Assembly: GCA_947450765.1 (NCBI GenBank)
Contig: CANFXC010000013.1
Span: 1-52,931, forward strand
Direction of reading: 5' to 3'
DNA length: 52,931 nt
Origin: Comamonadaceae bacterium
Lineage (GTDB): Bacteria > Pseudomonadota > Gammaproteobacteria > Burkholderiales > Burkholderiaceae_C
The notes beneath the pieces are model-generated. The model worked only from the letters and a program-made list of their open reading frames with translations. It made no database searches and was not told the origin of the DNA. Shown here piece after piece: positions 43,489 through 51,131 of the stretch; position 1 is the stretch's first letter; each line of letters opens with the position of its first letter. The position numbers and the translations under genes are program-made.

Positions 43489-46462
43489 GCTTGCCGACAA
43501 TGCCCGCCAACTCAAACATTGTCACCTGCGGCTTGCCGAACACCGCCAACAGCTTGGCATCGGCGTTGATGGCGCGCTTGTTAGCCGCGTCTTGCAGGCC
43601 TTCGGCTTTGATGTAGTCCCAGAGCTTTTTAATGACCTGCGTGCGGGCCACCGGCTCGGCGCCAATCACGGCGGCCAAGGCATCGCTCGGCTTGAGCCCC
43701 GTGCCAGGCGTGGTCTTGCGCGGCACCTTGGGTTTGTCCGAAGCGGGTGCTTTCTTAGCGGCCACTTTTTTGGCAGCGACTTTCTTGGCCGCCACCTTCT
43801 TGGCCGCAGGCGCTGCGCCTTTGGCGGCGACTGTTTTGCCAAACGGCGTTTTCACGGTGCCGGTGCGCGGCGGACCGGCGGTTTTGCGCGGTGGAAACTT
43901 GGAGGGTGCGAATTCAAAGTTGACCTTGCCGGCTTCTGCGTCCCAGGCCAACATGGCTTTGAACGGCCGGCGCGTGCGCATCGAGACAAACTTGTCGAGC
44001 AAGTCGGTCTTTCCGGTGGCTAGCAGTTTTTGCATCTGCTCGTGGTCCACCGGCTGCTGAAGAATCATGGTGCCGGTCTTGAAGTCACAGCTGGGTGTTG
44101 GCTGCTCCAAGGTCGGCACGGACTTGGCACAGACATAGTTTTTGCCGTGCTCGTGCACGGGGCTGCCGCACTTGGGGCAAGCGCCCAAAGAAGGCGTTGC
44201 ACCGAAGTCGACAATCTCGCCAGTCTCGCCGTTTTTGTCATCGCCAAAGTCAAACTCGAGCTTGTAGTTCTTGGTTTCCTCGTCGAACTTGATGACCATT
44301 TCAGCCGCGAACGGCCAGCCGGCTTTGGAGCGAAAACCGTCCAGAGGGCCGATTTTTTTGTCCCGTAAAAATTGCTCGACTTCGGCAACTTCAAAGGTCC
44401 GTCCCGCTGGCGTTTTACCGAACGAGAAACCACAGCCTTCCGTCGCGCCGGCTGCGCCAACGCAGGTGTAGCGCCGGTAGTTTTCCTTGATGATGCCGCC
44501 GCAATTAGGGCAGGGTGCGGTGAGCGTGGCGTAGTCGCCGGGAATGGTGTCTTTGTCGTAACCCTTGGCCTTGTTCACCAAGCGCTCGGTCATCAAAGCA
44601 ATGTCGGCCATGAAGCTTTCGCGGCTGAGTTGGCCCTGCTCCATCTGCTTCAGTTTGTGCTCCCATTCGCCGGTGAGATCGGCACGCGACAGCTCTTCCA
44701 CGCCGAGGCCGCGGAGCAGCGTCATGAGTTGAAAAGCCTTGGCCGTGGGAATCAGTTCTCGGCCTTCGCGGAGCATGTATTTCTCAGCGATCAAACCCTC
44801 GATGGTGGCGGCACGGGTGGCCGGTGTGCCGAGGCCTTTTTCCTGCATGGCTTCGCGCAGTTCGTCGTCTTCGATGGTTTTGCCGGCACCTTCCATGGCA
44901 CCCAGCAAAGTCGCTTCAGAGTAACGCGCAGGCGGCCGGGTTTTCAGTCCTTTCGGATCGACCGTTTCAACAGCCACCAGCTCGCCAGGTTTGACCGGCA
45001 CCAAGTTTTGGCCCTTGTCGCCGTCTTTGGGCTCGGCCACTTCGGCAGCGGCTTCTTTGCCGTAAATGGCCAACCAACCCGGCTTGACCAAGACCTTGCC
45101 TTCGGTCTTGAAGCTGTGCTGGGCAGCCTTGGTGATGCGCGTTGTCACCATGTATTCGGCGCTTGGGAAAAACACCGACATGAAGCGCCGCACCACCAGG
45201 TCGTAAAGTTTTTGTTCAGCATCGCTCAAGCCGCTAGGCGCTTGCAGTGTTGGGATGATAGCGAAGTGATCGCTGACTTTGGCGTTGTCAAAAATCCTTT
45301 TGCTGGGCTTGATGTAGTTGCCGTTGAGGGCCACCAGCGCATGCGGTGCCAAGTGCTTCATCTCACTGCCGGCGATCATTTCAAAGGTTTGCTTGACGAC
45401 CGGCACATAGTCTTCGGGCAGCGCGCGCGAATCAGTTCGGGGGTAGGTCAGCGCCTTGTGGCGTTCGTACAAGCTCTGCGCAATCGACAGCGTGGTCTTG
45501 GCAGAAAAACCGAACTTGCCGTTGGCTTCGCGTTGCAGCGAAGTCAAGTCAAACAGCATGCCGGCAGCTTGCGTGGTTGGCCGTGACTCTTCCGTGACGC
45601 TGGCTTTATGGCCGCGCACGGCGTCAGCGATGCTGCGGGCTTCGGCTTCAGACCAAACGCGATCGGCCTTGAGCTCAGCGTCAGGCTCAGCGCCTTCCGC
45701 CAGATTTGCATTGGCGATGGATTTTTTCCACTGCGGGTCGAACCACTTGCCAAGGTACTCGCCGGCCTCGGCGGCAAAACTGGCGTGCACTTCCCAGTAA
45801 TTGCGGCTGACGAACTTGCGGATTTTTTCTTCCCGCTCAACCACCACCGACAGCGTTGGCGTCTGTACGCGACCAACCGTGGTCAGAAAGAAACCGCCGT
45901 CGCGTGAATTGAAAGCGGTCATGGCGCGCGTGCCATTGATACCGACCATCCAGTCAGCCTCTGAGCGGCAACGGGCGGCATCGGCCAGCGGCATCATTTG
46001 CTCGTCACTGCGCAGACTGGCAAAGCCATCGCGAATAGCGGCCGGCGTCATCGACTGCAACCACAGGCGCTTGACCGGGTGCTTGGCCTTGGAGTACTGC
46101 TGAATCAAACGAAAGATCAACTCGCCCTCACGGCCCGCGTCGCAAGCATTGACCATGGCGCCAATGTCTTTGCGCTTGGCCAACTTGACAATGGCGTTGA
46201 GCCGCGTCTTGGTCTTGTCGATCGGCTTCAGGTCAAAGTACGGCGGGATCACCGGCAGGTTGGCGAAACTCCACTTGCCGCGCTTGACGTCAAACTCTTC
46301 CGGCGCTTGAATCTCGACCAAATGGCCCACCGCTGACGTCACGATCCAGTCATCGCTCTCGAAGTACTCGTCGTGTTTTTCAAACTTGCCCGCCGTGGGC
46401 GTGATGGCGCGCACGATGTCTTGTGCCACTGAAGGCTTTTCTGCAATCACCAATGTTTTCAT
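43478..46462 (-). CDS. topB: DNA topoisomerase III with C-terminal SWIB domain
   Basis: This 994-aa type IA topoisomerase decatenates and relaxes DNA. The TOPRIM start is MKTLVIAEKPSVAQDI, with DAGREGELIFRLI carrying the acidic metal pair. LTTVGRVQTPTL and the catalytic tyrosine in TYPRTDSRALPEDY (about residue 340) follow. The C-terminal half has zinc-ribbon cysteine pairs (CPNCGG, CPKCGS, SCDFKTG). Residues about 879-922 are an alanine-lysine linker of AAKKV repeats resembling histone H1 or AlgP tails. Residues about 923-994 (LKPSDALAAVIG onward) read as a SWIB/MDM2-like fold. E. coli TopB has 653 residues. The start overlaps the tlpA-like stop by 4 nt. Confidence 0.93.
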   Translation of the reverse strand: MKTLVIAEKPSVAQDIVRAITPTAGKFEKHDEYFESDDWIVTSAVGHLVEIQAPEEFDVKRGKWSFANLPVIPPYFDLKPIDKTKTRLNAIVKLAKRKDIGAMVNACDAGREGELIFRLIQQYSKAKHPVKRLWLQSMTPAAIRDGFASLRSDEQMMPLADAARCRSEADWMVGINGTRAMTAFNSRDGGFFLTTVGRVQTPTLSVVVEREEKIRKFVSRNYWEVHASFAAEAGEYLGKWFDPQWKKSIANANLAEGAEPDAELKADRVWSEAEARSIADAVRGHKASVTEESRPTTQAAGMLFDLTSLQREANGKFGFSAKTTLSIAQSLYERHKALTYPRTDSRALPEDYVPVVKQTFEMIAGSEMKHLAPHALVALNGNYIKPSKRIFDNAKVSDHFAIIPTLQAPSGLSDAEQKLYDLVVRRFMSVFFPSAEYMVTTRITKAAQHSFKTEGKVLVKPGWLAIYGKEAAAEVAEPKDGDKGQNLVPVKPGELVAVETVDPKGLKTRPPARYSEATLLGAMEGAGKTIEDDELREAMQEKGLGTPATRAATIEGLIAEKYMLREGRELIPTAKAFQLMTLLRGLGVEELSRADLTGEWEHKLKQMEQGQLSRESFMADIALMTERLVNKAKGYDKDTIPGDYATLTAPCPNCGGIIKENYRRYTCVGAAGATEGCGFSFGKTPAGRTFEVAEVEQFLRDKKIGPLDGFRSKAGWPFAAEMVIKFDEETKNYKLEFDFGDDKNGETGEIVDFGATPSLGACPKCGSPVHEHGKNYVCAKSVPTLEQPTPSCDFKTGTMILQQPVDHEQMQKLLATGKTDLLDKFVSMRTRRPFKAMLAWDAEAGKVNFEFAPSKFPPRKTAGPPRTGTVKTPFGKTVAAKGAAPAAKKVAAKKVAAKKVAAKKAPASDKPKVPRKTTPGTGLKPSDALAAVIGAEPVARTQVIKKLWDYIKAEGLQDAANKRAINADAKLLAVFGKPQVTMFELAGIVGKHLS

Positions 46463-46971
46463 AAGTACTTCTTCAAATTTTCTATGTCTTCCGGGACCAT
46501 TTCCCGGGCTTCTGCGAACACGACTTGACCATGACGGCCCCGCACCACCACCACCGGCAACCCGCGCGGCTTGGGCCAGACCTTCGCCACCTCGGGCGTG
46601 GCCATAGCCACCGGGAAGCTGTAAGCCTTGGTCTTCAAATGCGCACTCGCTGTGCTGGCCAGACGGTCAATCGACAGCCCCAGCACCACCAACCCTTCAC
46701 TTCGCCCGGCTTGCCACAGCGCCTCCATATGGGGCGACTGCACGGCACAAAACGGACACCAACTCGCCCACCAGTAAACCACAAGCACCTTGCCCTCGGC
46801 TTGTGCCGGCCCCCAAGGGCTGCCATCTAGCAGCGTCAAGGACGGCACGGCCAGCGCACTGCCGAGCGCCGGCAACGGGGCGCCAGCCGGCTCAGCAGCC
46901 AGCGCACCGGCCCCCCAAGGCAGCACGGCCAAGGCCGCAGCAGACTGCATCAACTCGCGGCGATGGACCAT
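46459..46971 (-). CDS. TlpA-like thiol:disulfide oxidoreductase (exported)
   Basis: This 170-aa protein has an N-terminal signal whose RRELMQ suggests a Tat-like motif (residues 4-9) before a hydrophobic run. A thioredoxin-like fold follows, with the redox motif WCPFC in YWWASWCPFCAVQSP, and the cis-proline region RGLPVVVVRG. It should act in the periplasm in disulfide reduction or heme-protein maturation. ATG 46971 has GGAG six bases upstream. The stop overlaps the topB start, a coupling that looks fortuitous functionally but implies one transcript. A further upstream ATG (47037) lies in the SET gene region and is unlikely. Confidence 0.87.
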   Translation of the reverse strand: MVHRRELMQSAAALAVLPWGAGALAAEPAGAPLPALGSALAVPSLTLLDGSPWGPAQAEGKVLVVYWWASWCPFCAVQSPHMEALWQAGRSEGLVVLGLSIDRLASTASAHLKTKAYSFPVAMATPEVAKVWPKPRGLPVVVVRGRHGQVVFAEAREMVPEDIENLKKYL

Positions 46972-47017
46972 CGCTTGCTCCTTACAATAAGCATCTCTCG
47001 CGTACGCACGCGGGCAC

Positions 47018-47035
47018 GCATGTGCACGCACATGC
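47018..47035. promoter_or_regulatory. Palindrome in the divergent tlpA-like/SET region
   Basis: GCATGTGC (47018-47025) and GCACATGC (47028-47035) form a perfect palindrome with a 2-bp centre, in the 60-bp divergent gap. It overlaps the first ATGs available to the SET gene, so it may be an operator if that gene starts further downstream (GTG 47065). Confidence 0.35.
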
Positions 47036-47676
47036 ATGAATTAACCATACCAAAAAATTTCAACGTGTCCAAAATCAGCACAAAAGTCAGCGCCTCTGTC
47101 AGCGCCAAGGCCACGCCTAAAAGCCTCGCCAAGCCGGCACCTTCGCCTTCGGGCAAGCGCATCCAGACCCGCCTATCAGGCGTGCATGGCAAGGGCATGT
47201 TTGCCGTGCAAGACTTAGCTGAAGGCGAGACACTGATCGAATACATCGGCGAGATCATCAGTTGGAAAGAGGCCCTGCGACGCCATCCGCACGACCCGAC
47301 CGACCCCAACCACACCTTTTACTTTCATGTCGACGAAAAGCATGTGATTGACGCCAAGCACGGCGGCAACTCCTCACGCTGGATCAACCACAGCTGCGCG
47401 CCCAACTGCGAAGCCGATGAGCAAAAGGGCCGGATCTTCATCAAAGCCCTGCAGAACATTCCTGCCGGCAAAGAGCTTTTTTACGACTACGGACTCATCA
47501 TTGATGCGCCGTACACCAAAAAACTCAAAGCCGAGTACCCGTGCTGGTGCGGTGCGCCGAATTGCCGCGGCACGCTGCTCGCGCCCAAAGACAAAAAAGT
47601 GAAGGCGGAGAAGAAAAACAAGGCAGAAAGCAAAGCCAAGAAAGACAAGAAAAAGGCAAAAGCCAAAAAGGGCTGA
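47032..47676 (+). CDS. SET-domain protein lysine methyltransferase
   Basis: The protein is about 214 aa. A variable Ser/Lys/Ala-rich N-terminus (about 45 residues) is followed by a SET domain: SGVHGKGMFAVQDLAEGE, IEYIGEIISWKEAL, RWINHSCAPNCEA (SAM and catalytic pocket), ELFYDYG, and the post-SET cysteine motif CWCGAPNCRGTLL. The C-terminal 35 residues are almost only K, A, E and D. SET enzymes methylate lysines of proteins with S-adenosylmethionine. Bacterial targets are mostly unknown, and basic DNA-binding proteins are likely. The start is uncertain: ATG 47032 is listed, but rare codons (TTA, ATA) before GTG 47065 make the latter plausible. It ends 9 bp before birA. Confidence 0.88.
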   Translation: MHELTIPKNFNVSKISTKVSASVSAKATPKSLAKPAPSPSGKRIQTRLSGVHGKGMFAVQDLAEGETLIEYIGEIISWKEALRRHPHDPTDPNHTFYFHVDEKHVIDAKHGGNSSRWINHSCAPNCEADEQKGRIFIKALQNIPAGKELFYDYGLIIDAPYTKKLKAEYPCWCGAPNCRGTLLAPKDKKVKAEKKNKAESKAKKDKKKAKAKKG

Positions 47677-47685
47677 GGCGACGCT

Positions 47686-48579
47686 GTGAGCAACGCCACC
47701 AACCCCTTGCGCGCGCCAGTGCGCTGGCCTGCTGAAGCCATTTGGCAAGCCGTGGCGCCCCACTTGCCCGCGTTCACGGTCGAGGTGTTGCCGCAGATCG
47801 ACTCCACCAACAGCGAGCTGATGCGGCGCTGCCGGGCCGCTTCACTGGCGGCCTTGTCTAACTCAGCGTTAGGCAGCCCCGAACCGCCTGAAGCCATTTT
47901 GCTGGTGGCAGAGCATCAAAACGCTGGTCGTGGCCGTTTGGGCCGTCAGTGGCAAAGCCAGGCCGGTGCCAGCCTGACCTTCTCACTCGGCCTGCCGCTG
48001 CAACCGGCTAATTGGTCTGGCTTGTCTTTGGCTGTTGGCGTGAGTCTGGCCGAGAGCTTGGAACCCGCCAACGGTAAACCGCCCACGCTGCAACTCAAAT
48101 GGCCGAATGATTTATGGCTGGGGCAGCGCAAGCTCGGCGGCATTTTGGTGGAAACCGCCAACTGGGGCGATCAACGCTACGTGGTGATCGGTGTTGGCCT
48201 GAATGTGACGCATCCTGAGCATGACTTCTCAACGGCGACATCATCGGATGCTGGCGACACCCCCACACCCCCGCCGATGGCCGCTACGTCGCTGCAGGCG
48301 TTGTGGCCGGGCGTCGACGCTCCCTGGGCGCTGCAAGCCGTGGCGGCGCCACTGGTACAAGCCGTGCTGGACTTTGAGCGCGAGGGCTTCGCGCCATTTC
48401 GTGCACGCTTCGCTGCGCGCGACGCACTCGCAGGACGCTGGGTCAAACTCTCCGATGGCACCGAAGGCACCGCTTGTGGTGTGGGCCCGCACGGCGCCTT
48501 GTCTGTGCAAACCCAAGACGGCCTGCAAGACATCAGCAGCCAAGAAGTCAGTGTGCGACCGGCTGACCCTAACGGTTGA
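47686..48579 (+). CDS. birA: Biotin-[acetyl-CoA carboxylase] ligase (BirA, group I)
   Basis: This 297-aa protein transfers biotin to the biotin carboxyl carrier protein through biotinyl-5'-AMP. The active-site loop is NAGRGRLGRQWQS, and other family segments are QIDSTNSELMRR, LQLKWPNDLWLGQRKLGGIL and VIGVGLNV. There is no N-terminal helix-turn-helix, so it is enzymatic only, not the repressor type. The GTG start at 47686 has a GAGG seven bases before it. The C-terminal domain ends LQDISSQEVSVRP. A short insertion around residues 180-200 (Thr/Pro-rich) is unusual. Confidence 0.92.
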   Translation: MSNATNPLRAPVRWPAEAIWQAVAPHLPAFTVEVLPQIDSTNSELMRRCRAASLAALSNSALGSPEPPEAILLVAEHQNAGRGRLGRQWQSQAGASLTFSLGLPLQPANWSGLSLAVGVSLAESLEPANGKPPTLQLKWPNDLWLGQRKLGGILVETANWGDQRYVVIGVGLNVTHPEHDFSTATSSDAGDTPTPPPMAATSLQALWPGVDAPWALQAVAAPLVQAVLDFEREGFAPFRARFAARDALAGRWVKLSDGTEGTACGVGPHGALSVQTQDGLQDISSQEVSVRPADPNG

Positions 48580-48648
48580 CACCGTTGAAACCCATCAACT
48601 CGTCGGCGACACTGCCGATGCATCGCCCTTGAAGGCAAAGGACGCCCC

Positions 48649-48855
48649 ATGTTAAGACTGCTGATTTTGTTGCTGCTGTTGGCCAATGGTGCCTACTTCG
48701 CGTGGACCCATGGTGCACTGGCCCAGCTCGGCCTCGCACCCGCGCAGCAGTCCGAGCCTGAGCGACTGCAGCAACAGATTCAGCCCGAACTGCTGCTGGT
48801 GACGCCGGCGGCCGCGCCCGCACCAGCGGCCGGCGCCAGTGCGTCAGCGAACTGA
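48649..48855 (+). CDS. Small membrane protein, SPOR-family N-terminus lacking the SPOR domain (68 aa)
   Basis: The protein has a hydrophobic N-terminal helix (residues 2-14), then AYFAWTHGALAQLGLAP and QSEPERLQQQI, then an alanine/proline-rich tail ending ASASAN. From memory of family layout, the piece between birA and the next gene in related bacteria is often a SPOR-domain protein with this kind of lead, and this gene would lack the SPOR domain. That comparison is unchecked. An AAGGA-like ribosome site precedes the ATG. It lies 69 bp after birA and just before the next ORF. No function can be assigned. Confidence 0.6.
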   Translation: MLRLLILLLLLANGAYFAWTHGALAQLGLAPAQQSEPERLQQQIQPELLLVTPAAAPAPAAGASASAN

Positions 48856-48861
48856 GCTCGC

Positions 48862-49230
48862 ATGAGCCTGAGTTACCTCGAATTTGACTACAGCGAAGAC
48901 GCCGACGGCGTCGGCACTTTTGACGCGCTGGCAGCCACCGCGCCTGCTCACAACGCAGCAGTGCTGGCCGAAGTCGCCACGGTTCTGGCCTGGGCGCAGC
49001 AGGCTTTCGAGGGGCAGCGCGCACCGCTCGACGAAGGCGGCGAATGGGACTACGACCTACAAGCCTGGCGCGAATTCAGTGCGGTGGACGTCTTGGACTT
49101 TGACGAACACAGCGGTGAGCTCAGCGTTCAGCGGCAGCCCGCCGGTATCGCTCGACACACCGTGAGCTTGTCCATCACCGGCACGCCGGTTTTTTGCGCG
49201 GCCTTTCGCGAACGCTTTCACTCATCTTGA
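48862..49230 (+). CDS. Uncharacterised acidic protein (122 aa)
   Basis: I do not recognise a domain. The protein is acidic, with a strand-like start (YLEFDYSEDADGVGTFDAL), a helix around residues 28-50, then DLQAWREFSAVDVLDFDEHS, and a strand-rich C-terminus (HTVSLSITGTPVFCAAFRERF). No signal or membrane segment is present. It follows the small membrane protein gene by 6 bp in the same direction, so they form part of the birA transcript. A terminator follows its stop. Confidence 0.6.
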   Translation: MSLSYLEFDYSEDADGVGTFDALAATAPAHNAAVLAEVATVLAWAQQAFEGQRAPLDEGGEWDYDLQAWREFSAVDVLDFDEHSGELSVQRQPAGIARHTVSLSITGTPVFCAAFRERFHSS

Positions 49231-49237
49231 CTGCGCC

Positions 49238-49268
49238 GGCATGCAGACCACTGCATGCCCTTTTATTT
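49238..49268 (+). terminator. Rho-independent terminator after the birA cluster
   Basis: A 9-bp perfect stem (49238-49246 with 49251-49259), loop ACCA, is followed by CTTTTATTT. It ends the SET-birA transcript before serA. Confidence 0.8.
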
Positions 49269-49371
49269 GGCGGCTTGTTCCCGGCCCAGCTGCCATCCCG
49301 AGAGGCTTTGCGACATACTGGATTGACGACGCCGCCAGCGATTGAGCGGCAAGCAACTCTCGGGAGAATTT

Positions 49372-50601
49372 GTGCGCAAGACATCCATCGACAAAAAGAA
49401 AATTCACTTTTTACTGCTCGAAGGAATTCATCCTTCCGCAGAAGCAGTGATCCGTGCCGCCGGCTACACAAACATCGACAGCGTCACCGGCTCACTACCC
49501 GACGCTGAACTCAAAGCGCGTCTGGCCGACGTGCACTTCTTGGGTATCCGCTCGCGCACGCAACTCACCGAAGAGGTCTTTGCGCATGCGCCCAAACTAA
49601 CCGCCGTCGGTTGCTTCTGCATTGGCACCAACCAAGTTGATCTGGCGGCTGCACGGCAACGCGGCATCGCGGTGTTCAACGCGCCTTACTCCAACACCCG
49701 CTCGGTCGCCGAACTGGTGCTGGCCGAGGCGATTTTGCTGCTGCGCGGTGTGCCAGAAAAAAGCGCGGTCGCGCACCGTGGAGGCTGGCTCAAGTCCGCC
49801 GAGAACGCTTATGAAATACGCGGTAAAACGCTCGGCATCATCGGTTACGGTTCGATCGGCACGCAGCTGTCGGTGCTGGCGGAAGCGCTGGGCATGAAGG
49901 TGGTGTTTTTTGACGTCGTGACCAAGCTGCTGCTGGGCAACGCCCGGCAAATGCTCAGCCTGCATGAATTGCTCTCGGTCAGCGATGTGGTCAGTCTGCA
50001 CGTGCCCGAAACCCACGCCACGCAATGGATGATCGGTGCCAATGAAATAGCCATGATGAAGCAAGGCAGCGTCTTGATCAATGCGTCCCGCGGCAGCGTG
50101 GTGGAGATTGATGTGCTGGCCGCGGCGTTGACTTCGCGCAAGCTGTTGGGCGCAGCGATTGACGTGTTCCCGGTAGAGCCGCGCAGCAACGCCGACGTCT
50201 TTGAGTCGCCTTTGCGCGGCCTCGACAACGTCATTCTCACGCCGCACGTCGGCGGCTCGACCATGGAGGCGCAAGCCAATATCGGCGTCGAAGTCGCTGA
50301 AAAGCTGGTCAAGTACAGCGACAACGGCACCTCCACATCGTCGGTCAACTTTCCTGAAGTGGCGTTGCCGGCCCACCCTGACAAACACCGGCTGCTGCAC
50401 GTGCACCGCAATGTGCCGGGCGTGCTGTCACAGATTAACCAGATCTTTTCGGACAACCACATCAACATCGCGGCGCAGTATCTGCAGACGCATGACGACA
50501 TCGGCTACGTGGTCATCGACATCGATGCCATCGACTCTGACAAGGCGCTGAGCAAGCTCGCCCAAGTGTCGGGCACTGTCCGCAGCCGAGTTCTTTTTTA
50601 A
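49372..50601 (+). CDS. serA: D-3-phosphoglycerate dehydrogenase with ACT domain
   Basis: This 409-aa protein catalyses the first step of serine synthesis, NAD-dependent oxidation of 3-phosphoglycerate. The NAD-binding motif is LGIIGYGSIGTQL. The substrate/catalytic region has INASRGSVVEID, with AIDVFPVEPRS and ILTPHVGGST (catalytic His) after it. The C-terminal ACT domain begins HVHRNVPGVLSQINQIFSD and should bind serine for feedback inhibition, as in the E. coli enzyme, to which the whole length matches (about 410 residues). The GTG start at 49372 has GGGAG five bases upstream; the TTG at 49342 has no site. It is a single-gene unit after a terminator. Confidence 0.95.
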   Translation: MRKTSIDKKKIHFLLLEGIHPSAEAVIRAAGYTNIDSVTGSLPDAELKARLADVHFLGIRSRTQLTEEVFAHAPKLTAVGCFCIGTNQVDLAAARQRGIAVFNAPYSNTRSVAELVLAEAILLLRGVPEKSAVAHRGGWLKSAENAYEIRGKTLGIIGYGSIGTQLSVLAEALGMKVVFFDVVTKLLLGNARQMLSLHELLSVSDVVSLHVPETHATQWMIGANEIAMMKQGSVLINASRGSVVEIDVLAAALTSRKLLGAAIDVFPVEPRSNADVFESPLRGLDNVILTPHVGGSTMEAQANIGVEVAEKLVKYSDNGTSTSSVNFPEVALPAHPDKHRLLHVHRNVPGVLSQINQIFSDNHINIAAQYLQTHDDIGYVVIDIDAIDSDKALSKLAQVSGTVRSRVLF

Positions 50602-50643
50602 AGCGCTTCTTTGTTACAGTCGGCCCAACAACCGGCTAAAACT

Positions 50644-51096
50644 ATGCGCACTTTGCCCGTCACCCGTCCTTTTCTCAATGTCCTGCGCGTGGTCGCACTG
50701 CTGGGGCTGAGCCAGTCAGCGCTGTTGGCGCAGGCCCAAACGTTCAAGATCGATTGTGATGCGGAAGCCAGCATTCCCTTGTTGGAAAAAAAGCTTGCGC
50801 CTGCGAAAATCACCATTGAGTTGCAAAACATTGGTCGCCATGTGTACTTCAATGTGGTCGGCCCGGCGGACTACCAGATGCGTGTCAGCAGTCTGGTCAC
50901 GGAACAGTACCTGGGTGCCAACTTAACAACGGATGCGCGCTTGGGCGCTCACAAGACAAACAAAACGAGCGGGCGCGAAAATCAGATCACCATTGACCGA
51001 GAAAGCGTGACATTCGCCGGCTACAACGACACCGACTACCAAGGCAAAAGCGTGCGCATTCTTTTTGACGGCAAGTGCAAACTGCCCAAGCCATAA
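50644..51096 (+). CDS. Exported uncharacterised protein (150 aa)
   Basis: A signal peptide is likely at residues 1-32 (basic start, hydrophobic VLRVVALLGLSQSALLAQA, then AQA as cleavage site). The mature part starts FKIDCDAEAS and reads as beta-rich, with KITIELQNIGRHVYFNVVGP, QITIDRESVTFAGYND, and a late cysteine pairing possibly with the early one (C about 37 and C about 146). I do not recognise a family. The ATG at 50644 is 43 bp after serA. It lies 35 bp before the pirin gene and may be co-transcribed with it. Confidence 0.65.
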   Translation: MRTLPVTRPFLNVLRVVALLGLSQSALLAQAQTFKIDCDAEASIPLLEKKLAPAKITIELQNIGRHVYFNVVGPADYQMRVSSLVTEQYLGANLTTDARLGAHKTNKTSGRENQITIDRESVTFAGYNDTDYQGKSVRILFDGKCKLPKP

Positions 51097-51131
51097 CTTG
51101 CCACCCATTCCTTATTTTCAAAAAACAAATC

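Noticed and set aside
44372..45586. 404-codon open frame on the plus strand
   Set aside because: It is antisense to topB, which has all topoisomerase motifs; no independent support such as a ribosome site or family resemblance.
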